This document shows, piece after piece, positions 25,430 through 34,954 of a stretch of 64,000 nucleotides of DNA. The notes beneath the pieces were generated by a model. It was given only the letters and a program-made list of their open reading frames with translations. It did not search any database and was not told where the DNA came from. Source of the DNA: Pseudisothecium myosuroides (taxonomy: Eukaryota; Streptophyta; Bryopsida; Hypnales; Lembophyllaceae); NCBI GenBank assembly GCA_951799445.1, contig OX637288.1, forward strand, positions 4,714,501 through 4,778,500, written 5' to 3'. Each line of letters opens with the position of its first letter. The first letter of the stretch is position 1. The translations under genes and the position numbers were made by a program.

Positions 25430-26006
25430 TAATACCGCATCTCAAACGGTCCATGCTCCGTTCGTGATTCATTCGGAATGTTGATCAGTAGAGAGATTGA
25501 ATAGCGATCATGATGTTTGCAATAAGAAGTCCGAAGTAAATTAAACCATTTTAATTATGAGATCTTGGAATCCCCGAGAGGCCTGGTCAGTGGGTGCAAC
25601 AATCATTTGATGAAATTACGGCCTGGTCGGGATTGACACGTTGAGGGAATTTGATAAATGGACTGGATCGGTGGAGTTGGAGAATCAATCCTGTTGCTGT
25701 CGCAGGAGTTTGGCGACCATGCTGGAGTTTGGCGATCAGGGCTGACAAATCGGGAGACGAGCAGGGTGTGACGTCCAGTGATGGCGTGGCAGCCAGCACC
25801 ATTGGCGCGTGCAGCTTCTTGATGATGAGTTGAAGCATGGAGCTGCATGATCGGGAGATGCAGTTGCGGGAAAAAGGTGACGAAATTGGAAAAGAGCGCC
25901 CAAGGCTATGAGAAGAGGTCACAACCGGAAGATGGGCGCAGGTCATGAGTTATTAAATTATTATATTTTGTCTTTATATATATTTTGATTCCTTGGTCGT
26001 TGCGGG

Positions 26007-27101
26007 ATGGATCGAGAAGGAGTGGTGGAGCCTGGAAGTCTCCCAATGCCAGAGGAAATTGGACCGGATTGGGCAGCATTGATACAACAACAGGCGCAGA
26101 ATGTTCTTCAAGCCGCGATTCCCCATATAGTCCAACAAATTACAGACCAGGCGGTTGCAAGACAGCGACCGGGGTCTCCTTTGAACTCAAACCTCGAAGT
26201 TGATAGGGGTTGTCGAGAGACGGGGAGGCACAATACAATTGAGGATGGAAGTAGGGAATCAAAAGTGGCGGATCCTGAGAGATTTTCGGGAAAGAAGGGC
26301 AACGAAATATATCGTTGGTTTGCACAATTAAGATTGGTGTTCCGCGGAAAGCCCCGCACGTACCAGTCTGATGCAGACAAAGTTGCGTTTGTACTCTCAT
26401 ATATGTCGGGATCGGCACAAAATTGGGCCATGCCCATCTTGCAAGCAATTGACGAAGGAAGGGAGTATGAATTGCTGGAAGATTATGGCACTTTCTGTGA
26501 GGCTGTGATTGGTGTTTACGGTGATCTTGATCGACGAGGCAACGCCGAAGATCGCCTTGCAAGACTCCGACAGACGGGGGCCGTGGCAACATATATATCT
26601 ACATTTAACGAGTATGCCTCTCAAATTGATTGGAATGAGTCTAGTCTCGTAGCGCGGTTCCGGGGTGGCCTCAAGGACGAGATTTTGGACTCGGTGGCTA
26701 CTACCGAGACTCAACCGCGCCGGTTGCATGAGTGGATGGCGATGGCTTCCCGTATTGACGAACGGCTTTGGAGTCGGAAGCAAACTCGTTGGTCACCAGT
26801 GGAGTCCTCTAATGTGAAAACTTCAAGTTTTCCTTCTCGGGATCCAATTGGGAGATTTCAACCGGATCCAGTAACTTCGGGTCCAGTACCCATGGAACTT
26901 GGAGCGGTTCGTGGGCCTCCAGCTTTGGCAAAGACGGCGGCGGAGAGGTTGGAATATCAACGTCAAGGCAGATGTTGGGGTTGTGGGGAGCTTGGTCATG
27001 TACGTGCAAAGTGCCCCACAAATCCATCTCAACCATTATCCATCGCAGCAACAACAGAATCGGGAAGCTCGGTCTCGGGAAAAGGTGTAGCCCGGGACTA
27101 A
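26007..27101 (+). CDS. Retrotransposon Gag (capsid and zinc knuckle)
   Basis: 364 residues, uninterrupted. The middle third carries the retrotransposon capsid-type region (FSGKKGNEIYRWFAQL, then VAFVLSYMSGSAQNWA and YISTFNEYASQIDW). Near the C-terminus is one CCHC zinc knuckle, CWGCGELGHVRAKC, which binds nucleic acid in this family. Pol is read from a different frame (-1 relative to gag), overlapping the gag end by at least 130 nt. That could mean programmed frameshifting or a later 1-base change. Gag has stayed open while pol has not. Confidence 0.9.
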   Translation: MDREGVVEPGSLPMPEEIGPDWAALIQQQAQNVLQAAIPHIVQQITDQAVARQRPGSPLNSNLEVDRGCRETGRHNTIEDGSRESKVADPERFSGKKGNEIYRWFAQLRLVFRGKPRTYQSDADKVAFVLSYMSGSAQNWAMPILQAIDEGREYELLEDYGTFCEAVIGVYGDLDRRGNAEDRLARLRQTGAVATYISTFNEYASQIDWNESSLVARFRGGLKDEILDSVATTETQPRRLHEWMAMASRIDERLWSRKQTRWSPVESSNVKTSSFPSRDPIGRFQPDPVTSGPVPMELGAVRGPPALAKTAAERLEYQRQGRCWGCGELGHVRAKCPTNPSQPLSIAATTESGSSVSGKGVARD

Positions 27102-30100
27102 ACGATGTGGTTCAGTACCCGGGCACAATTCAGAGTGCCGCAGCTACGATACCAATACCGAGAGGAGAATTATTCCCAGACGGTGCTCTCACTAAATTGC
27201 AAAAATTCCAAGAGGGAGTGGGTGATTCCTTGTATTTGCGGGCCATAGATCCAGATGCGCATCTCGCATTGGATGCCAAGATCAATTCTTGTGAAGCTCT
27301 CACCTTGGTAGATTCGGGAGCCATAGGGGTGTTTATGCACCCCACATTTGCGGCGCAGTGCAATGCTGTTATACGACCTAAAGTCAAGCCAAGAGAGGTT
27401 CGGGTAATTGATGGACGATTGATTAATTCGGGTTTGATCACGCACCAGGCCCAAGTGGAGCTCCTCATTGGAAGTCATCGGGAAACATTATTGGTTGATA
27501 TCACCAATACATGACGATATGCTTGCATTTTGGGTACACCATGGCTCATCTGCCATGATCCGACGATTCGTTGGTCACGGCGGGAGGTTTTGTTTGATTC
27601 TCCTTATTGCCATCAAAATTGCATTGGTCATCAAGGGGTGAATTTAGCAGAAGAAAAGGACACCGTGAAGGAAGTAGGGCCATCGGAATTGAAGCCGGTG
27701 GGCCCATTCCAAAGAATTGTTGAAGTTCTTGAGTCACGATGTGTGGAGGAACGGGGAGCAACGACGGTGGAGCCGACTGAGCCAATCCACGGTCTTCCCA
27801 TACTCTACCAGTCACCAGAGGAACAAGAAATCAGCAAGTTTCAAGATATTACGGATGGGGCTCTGGAGGGAAGGGCCAGCAAGGTAGTGCGATCGGCTAC
27901 TGGACAGGCAAGCGCCAGCGGTCGGGTCAAGGGCACTGCAGTAACAGATTCAATTTCCTCGAAGTTAACGGCACCTCGGCATGCCTTCGTCTCGGCCGCG
28001 GCTTTCCGGTTATCTGCGAGAGAAGCGGAAATTTATGTTTTAGAAATTTCGGAATGTAGTAGTACAGTTGGGATTCCTAAGCCTTTGGATACTTCAATTC
28101 CAGTTGAATACAATGACTTGCGTGGGGCTTTTAGCGAAGATGCCTCAAATGAATTGCCAAACCATGGCACGTCAGATATGAAAATTGAATTTAAGGAAGG
28201 ACAAGAGCCACGTAACATGGGCTTAAGACCAATGTCTCCAAAGGAACTGGAGGAGCTCCGAAAATATTTAGAAGAAAATTTGGGAAAGGGGTGGATCCGA
28301 AGATCAAAATCTCCAGTTTCGGCGCCCATAGTATTCGCAAGAAAGAAGGATGGTTCTATTAGGGTATGTGTGGATTATCGTAACCTAAATAAAGTCACAA
28401 TAAAAAATCGTTATCCTCTACCCTTGATCCCGGAGCTCACCGATCGTTTGGTGGGAGCAAAAATATTTACTAAGTTGGATATACGACAAGCTTACCATCG
28501 AGTTCGCATGGCATTGGGTCACGAGTTTAAAACGGCTTTCAAGACACGTTACGGCCTCTTTGAATACCTAGTAATGCCTTTCGGATTAATAAATGCCCGA
28601 GCTCAATTCCAATCTCATATGCAAGATATCTTTGGTGATCTCTTAGATATTTCTATCGTGATATATTTGGACGATATTCTTATTTTCTCGAAAAATTTGG
28701 AAGAACATTGTCAAATTGTAAGAGAAGTATTACGGTGGTTGCAAGAGCATGGACTCTATGCTAAAGAATCAAAATGTGAGTTTCATCGTCAGTCTGTGGA
28801 ATTCCTGGGAATGACAGTTTCAGCGAAGGGACTTGAGATGTGTCGTGATAAGGTTCAAACTATTCAAGAATGGCCAATTCCGAACTCGGTGAAAGAAGTT
28901 CAAGCCTTCCTTGGATTTGCAAATTTCTACTGGAGATTTATAGTTGATTATTCAAAGGTCGCTATGCCTCTCATAGCATTGACACGAAAGAATCAACATT
29001 TTGCATGGACGGGCCAGGAGGACCTCGCATTCAAGGATCTTCAATCTAAATTTACTCAAGCACCAGTATTAATGCATCCCAACATTGAACGGCCGTTTGT
29101 TGTTGAGATTGATGCGTCTGACATGGCAACAGCTGCAATTCTTTCACAATATGGAAACGACGGCTACTTGCATCCATGTGCATATCAAAGTTCGAAGATG
29201 TCTCCTGCAGAACAAAACTATGATATTTACGATAAAGAACTTCTCAGTGTGGTTTTAGCATTTCAAGATTGGCGTGTGTATTTGGAAGGATCCCCACATC
29301 ACATTCAAGTAATTTCCGATCATAAGAACTTGGAATATTTTCTCACTACAAAGCAATTAAATCGACGGCAAGCTCGATGGTCGGAATTTATGTCGGCATT
29401 TGATTTTGAAATCCAGCATCGGCTGGGCTCATTGAACGGGAGAGCGGATGCACTTTCTAGGCGAGTTGATCTCATGGAGGGAAGAAGTCAAGAAGAACGA
29501 CCCCTTTTACGGTTGGCAGCATTGGAATCTTGTCAACCAGTGTGGACCGATGATCGCATTCTCAAACGCTTAAAGGTTGCTACTGAGGAAGATTCAATGC
29601 TCCAGCCCATACTTGAATTTTTTAGAAAAGACTCGCATCAAATCTCGGGGGATATTCGTCGCCGGCTCCAAGCATACACTTTCAGTGAAGGGGTTCTCTG
29701 TTTCTAGGACCGCATATATGTACCGGATGATGAGGAGCTTCAGAGGCAAATTCTACGGTCTAGACATGACGCCCCAGCTGCGGGACATCAAGGACGAGCC
29801 AAGACTTTAGAATTGGTCACACAAAAATTTTATTGGCCTACTCTTTGACGATATGTTCATCGATACGTTGACGAGTGTGATATTTGTCAAAGATCTAAGC
29901 CTACGCATCATGCACGTTATGGACTCTTGCAACCCATTCCAGCTGCTCATGCACCATGGAAACGAATTTCTGCTGATTTTATTGTCAAGTTATCCATTAG
30001 TAGCGGATACGACTCCGTGATGGTCATGGTGGACAAGAATACAAAACTTGGCCATTTTATTCCCACAAATGAGACTATTGATTCGCAAGAGACGGCTTCG

Positions 30101-31042
30101 TCATATTTACACCATATTTGGAAGCATCATGGAACACCAGACAAGGTGATATCTGATCGCGGACCGGTATTTGTATCAAAATTTATGAGGAGATTATCTG
30201 ACCTACTTCGCATTAAACCATGTCCAACAACTGCTTTTCACCCGCAAGCAGACGGTCAAACCGAGCGGGTAAACCAGGTTCTTGAACAATTTTTAAGGAT
30301 GTTTACCACAAGACGCCAGGATGATTGGGCGGATCTACTTCCTCTTGCGGAGTTTGCATATAATAATGCCTCCCATTCGGCAACGGGCTTCTCTCCTTTT
30401 TATGCCACATACGGATATCACCCATCTTTATCTTTTATGACACCGACTTCATCCACCGTTCCAGCTGCTGAAGATAGGGTGAGGCATTTACAACAAGTCC
30501 ATGAAGAATTAAAAACTATGATTCAAATGGTAGGTGAACAAGCTAAACGGATTTATGATAAGGGAGTAAAAATGCAGCCAACTTTTCAAGTTGGGGATAG
30601 GGTCCTTCTTTGACATGACAATATTGCCACAAACGTACCATCAAGGAAGTTATCATCTAAATTCTTGGGACCGTTTCCAGTAATATCTCAACTCTCGGAT
30701 ATAGTTTACCGCCTGAAGTTGCCAAAAACTTTACGTATCCATGATGTGTTCCACGTGTCGCTACTTGAACGATATTGTCAAGACACCATTATTGGTCGAC
30801 ATCTCACAATCCCGTCACCAATTGTCACTCCCGATGGGGACTTAGAATACGAGGTCTACCAGATCCTGGATTCAAGATTTTTTGGTCGTTGGAAAAAACT
30901 ACACTATCTGGTTTCGTGGAAGGGATACGGCCCGGAAGAAAATTCATGGGAGCCAGCGGCAAATCTCGAGAACGCCCCTGATGCTGTCGCGGAGTTTCAC
31001 AAGCTTCATCCTCAGGCGCCAAGTGACGATAAGGGGGGGTAA
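26972..31042 (+). pseudogene. Retrotransposon Pol, four in-frame stops
   Basis: One reading frame spans the region with no frameshift but with stops at 27512-27514 (TGA), 29705-29707 (TAG), 29846-29848 (TGA) and 30611-30613 (TGA). In order: aspartic protease (LVDSGA near 27310), reverse transcriptase with the YLDDI active site near 28665, RNase H (VVEIDAS, YDKEL, HKNLEYF), integrase HHCC (HX5H, CDIC) and catalytic Asp, Asp, Glu (SADFIV, SDRGP, QTERVNQ), then a chromodomain (YLVSWKGYGPEENSWEP) that in relatives guides insertion into marked chromatin. The final TAA abuts the right LTR. The frame is given as found. Whether stops are read through is unknown, and decay is the simpler reading. Confidence 0.9.
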
Positions 31043-31360
31043 TGTTACAAGTCCCTATCCGTTGTAACAGCTGGACTTGGACGGTTAGACTTGGCTAGAC
31101 TTGGCATAGCGGTTACGGTGGTTACAATAGAAGGTAGGATCCTTTCCTTGCTATGTAAGGCTTGTGTGGGGAGTTTATTCCTTATGCGGTATTTTATAAT
31201 GTAACGGAATGATTCAATACACTGTGTGTGAAGTAGCTTGCATTGTGATGAATCCAGTTGATGTTTGTCTTGCATCTCAATGAGTTAGGAAGATGGGATT
31301 TAAAGGTTGTGTGATGAGATTCCGATCGGAGGATTGGCCGTGGAATTGCCGATCATGACA
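31043..31360 (+). repeat. Right LTR
   Basis: 318 bp, near-identical to the left LTR. It begins immediately after the pol stop codon and purine tract. It ends GATCATGACA, followed by the AACAA target duplication. Confidence 0.95.
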
Positions 31361-31365
31361 AACAA

Positions 31366-32530
31366 GGCCACAAGTTCCCAAATAAGAAGGAACGTAAGAA
31401 CTGCTTCACATGGATTGCCACGTCAAATAATAATATTCAATTAATTTTTTAATTTTTTAATAATTGCTCTGGTTTTTAATTTTTTTTTAAATATTTGATA
31501 CTTTGATAGCGTGCTCCTCCTTCACAACAAGGAGAACACGTCTGAAACGACCCTCCCTTGGCTTCAAATTTCCACTAATGATAGATAAAAATTAGTATTA
31601 GAAACTATTATAAAAATAGAGGTGCTTGAATTAGAGTGATGTCTTCTACCAATGACTAAAAAAAGAGGTTAAAAATAACATGTATGTAATCTAAATTAAT
31701 GTTTATGTAAGAAAATAATGCGTCGTTGCAAATGCAAAAGTGCACTCATAAATTCAGATATGGAAGGAAAATACAGAGTTGTGCATGGAATTTTGAGCCA
31801 AGATACTTGGGGAAAATTTAGTTTAAGTAAAATCCCTCTGATTAGCTCACTTTTTAGATTGTCATTGGCTCACTTCTTAGATTGTCAGGCAAAGAGATTA
31901 GTGAAACTTTGTTGCCCCATTCCTTGGCATGTCCCCTCCCTGCGTGGCTGCGTCTTCTTGTACAAAAACTTCCAGCTTGGAGGGTTCTCCTTTTTTGAGG
32001 AAGCAAAAAGAACCCCCCTAGGCTGGGTTAATAATGTTATAAAGATGTTCAAATTTTTATGAGTTTTTTACATTTCAAAAGGTATTATATTTGGTAACAA
32101 TGAATCTTTTCTTTATTTCTAAATTTTTTTTTAAAAGATTTCATTGTTGAATTAGCTTGGAATTTTTTTGCACGTGGGCTTATTTTAAATATTCAATAGT
32201 AAAATCAAGGATGTAGTATATTTATATTTAAAGTTTGATCATAAATTGCTCAAAATGTTATTAAAATGAGAGTTTTGATACTCAAAATCTTCAACATAAA
32301 ATAATTTTGACAAACTAAGGTTCTATTCTATTGTTAATACATACCTAATTTTAAAAGTTGGTTCATTGCTACATATATATTCTCTAGACTAATTCTGAAG
32401 TTTTTTTTTACATACAATGTATACTATACCAATAAGTGCACTTAAAGCCGTGATATTGGACAATCCTAAATATCCTCAATTTGGTGAACCGTACCATGCA
32501 AGCATCCACATCCAATTACTATAGAAAACA
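31366..32530. other. Intergenic, nothing firm
   Basis: AT-rich sequence. One open frame of 114 codons (31718-32062, +) lacks family motifs. I do not call it a gene. Confidence 0.4.
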
Positions 32531-32533
32531 ATT

Positions 32534-33671
32534 CACTACAAGAGAAAGGGGTGTTTTAAGTGAGTTTTTAAGTAGTGTCCTAGACACATGATTTTAAGTA
32601 ATGACTTAATGATTTTAAGCAATGTGTTTTAAGTCAAATTTTGCTAAAAATCTCCTTAAAGGTCATTACTTAAAATCATGTGTCTAGGACACTACTTAAC
32701 CCCTAAAGGACCAAGGCTTTTTTTCTGCCAAAAAACACTCAAAACTGCCATTTCTATAGCAAAAAGTAAAAAAAATTGAAAATTATTTTTTTTCCACATC
32801 TAACCGTAGGATCTAACACCTAACTAGTATGAGAGTGTGTGAAAAAAATTTCAGAATTTTTGACCGCACAGATTGCAAGATATCTGCGTTTAAAGTGAAA
32901 AAAACAAGTTTTTCAGCACATTGCGGGACTAGATTTTTTGACTTTGAACATTTTTAACTTAAAATTTTTGCACTACAGCGTTTTGATCTTTAAATCTTTA
33001 CAGTGGAGAATTGAGTTGAGAGTCTAGGAAAAAAAACAAAATTTAAAAAAAACTTAATTATCATTCTTAAAAAAATTGTTAAGTAGAAGTAGGTATGAGA
33101 TAGAAGGAAAATCTAAAATATTCATATATTTTAAATGGAATTAAATTGCACTAATCCCAATAGTGAGATTGTTCTAGCAAGTAATATAAACCACGCAAAA
33201 AAAAAAATTTGAAAAATATGAAAAATTGCATTCAGAAATGAATCCTACAAGTTATTTTTTTCAAGAAGATGCTCTAACTGCCCGAAAAACAAGAATGTCC
33301 ATAACTTTCTCATAACACATCCAAATGAAATGAATCAAAGCTTTCCAGATAGGCAAAATTATAATCTATGAGAAAAAAAAAATTAAAAAAAAAATTAAAA
33401 TTTTTGTCCATTTTTTTTTTGCTGCCCGAGCTGCCCCACGTCCCCTGTTTTGAGCTTATTTGGTCATAACTTTTGTTCCCGGGCACCGATTGTGAAAAAA
33501 ATTATATTCCCACAAAGCTCATCAGTTTTTCTATCTCCAAAAAAAGTTTCAAAAAATCACGACAAAATTTCAGCCCGTAGGTACCTGCCCGAAAACGCAT
33601 TTGTCCCCCGAAGGGACAACGGTCCTTTAGGGGTTAAAAACTCACTTAAAACACCCCTTTCTCTTGTAGTG
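32534..33671. mobile_element. CACTA-like palindromic MITE, copy 2, interrupted
   Basis: Begins CACTACAAGAGAAAGGGGTG and ends with its inverted copy CACCCCTTTCTCTTGTAGTG, flanked by ATT (32531-32533 and 33672-33674). Without its insertion it would be about 200 bp and match 5182-5403. A 934-bp TTAA element (32700-33633) is inserted in its right arm. The arms pair over about 80-90 bp, for example TAAGTAGTGTCCTAGACAC with GTGTCTAGGACACTACTTA. Confidence 0.85.
32700..33633. mobile_element. piggyBac-like element, family B copy 1 (nested)
   Basis: 934 bp flanked by TTAA at 32696-32699 and 33634-33637. It begins CCCCTAAAGGACCAAGG and ends GGTCCTTTAGGGG, a 13-bp terminal inverted repeat. Two related copies are at 44262-45171 and 58598-59519, sharing the TAACCGTAGGATCT segment, AAAAATTGTTAAGTAGAAGT, the ATAATCCCAATRGTGRGATT block and a terminal CTGCCCGA/GGGCACCGATTG block. 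No transposase frame is present. It disrupts the CACTA-like MITE, and the same palindrome at 5182-5403 shows the uninterrupted site ACTTAAAAACTC. Confidence 0.85.
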
Positions 33672-33697
33672 ATTGAAGCCCCTTTATACATATTTAA

Positions 33698-33989
33698 CCC
33701 ATAAACAACGCCATGGACGTTTTGTGCTTGATGAATGATAGAAAATCCTTTTGTGTAGGACAAAAGTGCAACAATATTTATCTTATCCTTGGAATTTTGT
33801 TGTGAAAAAGGAAAGTCTTTTACAATAGTTTGACTTCAAATGAGTGCTTTTGCATTTTTTTAAGCCAATGATTTCTATGGTATCCAAAGGGATGATTTCC
33901 ACGATCACCAGTGAGTCCTTTAAACCCCTGAAAGTAACTTGAAGTGACTTGAAGTGACCCCTAAAAGTGACCCCTTGAACATTTAGGGG
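33698..33989. mobile_element. Family A MITE joined to a short TTAA element
   Basis: The left end after TTAA (33694-33697) is CCCATAAACAACGCC, and the body matches family A (GATGAATGATAGAAAATCCT) up to CACGATCACCAGTGAGTCC near 33918. From TTAA at 33920-33923 a short stretch of about 65 bp begins ACCCCTGAAAGTAACTTG and ends GAACATTTAGGGG, followed by TTAA (33990-33993). The short piece resembles the two ends of the element at 34069-34506 with its middle missing. The family A right end appears lost. Confidence 0.55.
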
Positions 33990-34068
33990 TTAATCCATAG
34001 ATCACCAAGAATGTATTTTGGCAACTTCAAATTCTTTTGCTCTTGAGCTGAATTTGGACGTCCTTTAA

Positions 34069-34506
34069 CCCCTAAAAGTGACTTGAAGTCTTTCATTCCT
34101 CTTTTCACATGCCAAATCTAAAAAATTGGCCACCCAAAAAATATGAGGTTAAAGAACCTAACATGCACAACCCCAATCAATTTACGGCTTCTCAAAATCT
34201 ACTCTACAATATTTTTAAATGAATTTCTAATGTGAATTTTTCTCCAAGATCTAGTGTATTTGAAGCTCATTTCCAAGAGCCCTTCACACTATGAAAAGTC
34301 AAGATTACAATGGGTACCCTTGCACAAAATCTTGAATAGAAAAATCACAATCAAACATTTTCAAAATCGGATTTTTGTTGCTAAAACTAGACTTCAAAAA
34401 GAATTTTACAAAAATATAAACTACTAAAAATAGCAATTTTTATTAGGTTTTATTTAGCTTCAAAGTAATGTCAACACCAGAATTTGATGCCTTGGGCATT
34501 TAGGGG
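34069..34506. mobile_element. piggyBac-like MITE, family B-related
   Basis: 438 bp between TTAA at 34065-34068 and 34507-34510. It begins CCCCTAAAAGTGACTTG and ends GGGCATTTAGGGG. Only about 8 bp of the ends are strictly inverted. The interior does not match the 0.9-kb family B elements. Together with 33698-33989 it forms a local cluster of TTAA insertions just upstream of the PPR gene. Confidence 0.6.
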
Positions 34507-34954
34507 TTAAGGGTCAAACAAAAAATAAAAATAAATTCCCCTCTACACCAAGGCGGACAGTCCAATGCGCAAATGGTTTTGTCCACTACAACGGCCGGTT
34601 CATGTCTGAACCGGCGTCCGGAGTCCGCACGGGATGTTTGTGCACATCTATGAATACCATACATAGATCTACGCAATGATCTCATAAACATCGACTGATA
34701 CCTACAAAATCTACGAATTCCGTCGTCTAATCTACGTGCCCGTGAGCGATTCTCCCAGGCGTTTGTCCACTCCTCGGTTGTCATTTGGTTGGGCTCCAGA
34801 ATGAGCGTGCGTGTGTAGCTTTGCTTTCGCAATTCGAAGTGTTGTGATTACTTCGTCGATTGCAGGGATACGGGAGGTCAAAATCTTATTAGATTGCTGA
34901 GCTTGTATTTCTGCATCCAGGATTCCATGAATTTTGGGGGGCGCAGCTAGGAGG

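Larger units (their letters stand above)
25118..31360 (+). mobile_element. Ty3-type LTR retrotransposon with chromodomain
   Basis: A complete 6243-bp element: two LTRs with TG...CA ends, a 5-bp target duplication AACAA on both sides (25113-25117 and 31361-31365), gag, then protease, reverse transcriptase, RNase H, integrase and a chromodomain. Integrase after RT/RNase H marks Ty3/gypsy, and the terminal chromodomain places it among chromoviruses. A purine-rich tract (AAGGGGGGGTAA) ends directly at the right LTR. No tRNA primer site beginning TGG follows the left LTR. The pol frame has four stop codons, so the copy is probably non-autonomous although its LTRs are nearly identical. Confidence 0.95.

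Noticed and set aside
27512..30613. Stop-codon readthrough or RNA editing as the normal expression mode of pol
   Set aside because: Four scattered stops in one copy are better explained by decay. Nuclear retrotransposons are not known to rely on such editing.
32700..32712. CCCCTAAAGG ends of family B elements as telomere-like repeats
   Set aside because: The motif occurs once at each end as part of an inverted repeat, not in tandem, and the next bases depart from CCCTAAA.
32700..33633. PIF/Harbinger origin with a 3-bp TTA or TAA duplication for the TTAA elements
   Set aside because: A 3-bp duplication would leave the terminal repeats unequal by one base at one end. The TTAA reading keeps them symmetrical and fits both empty sites, though transposase evidence is still missing.
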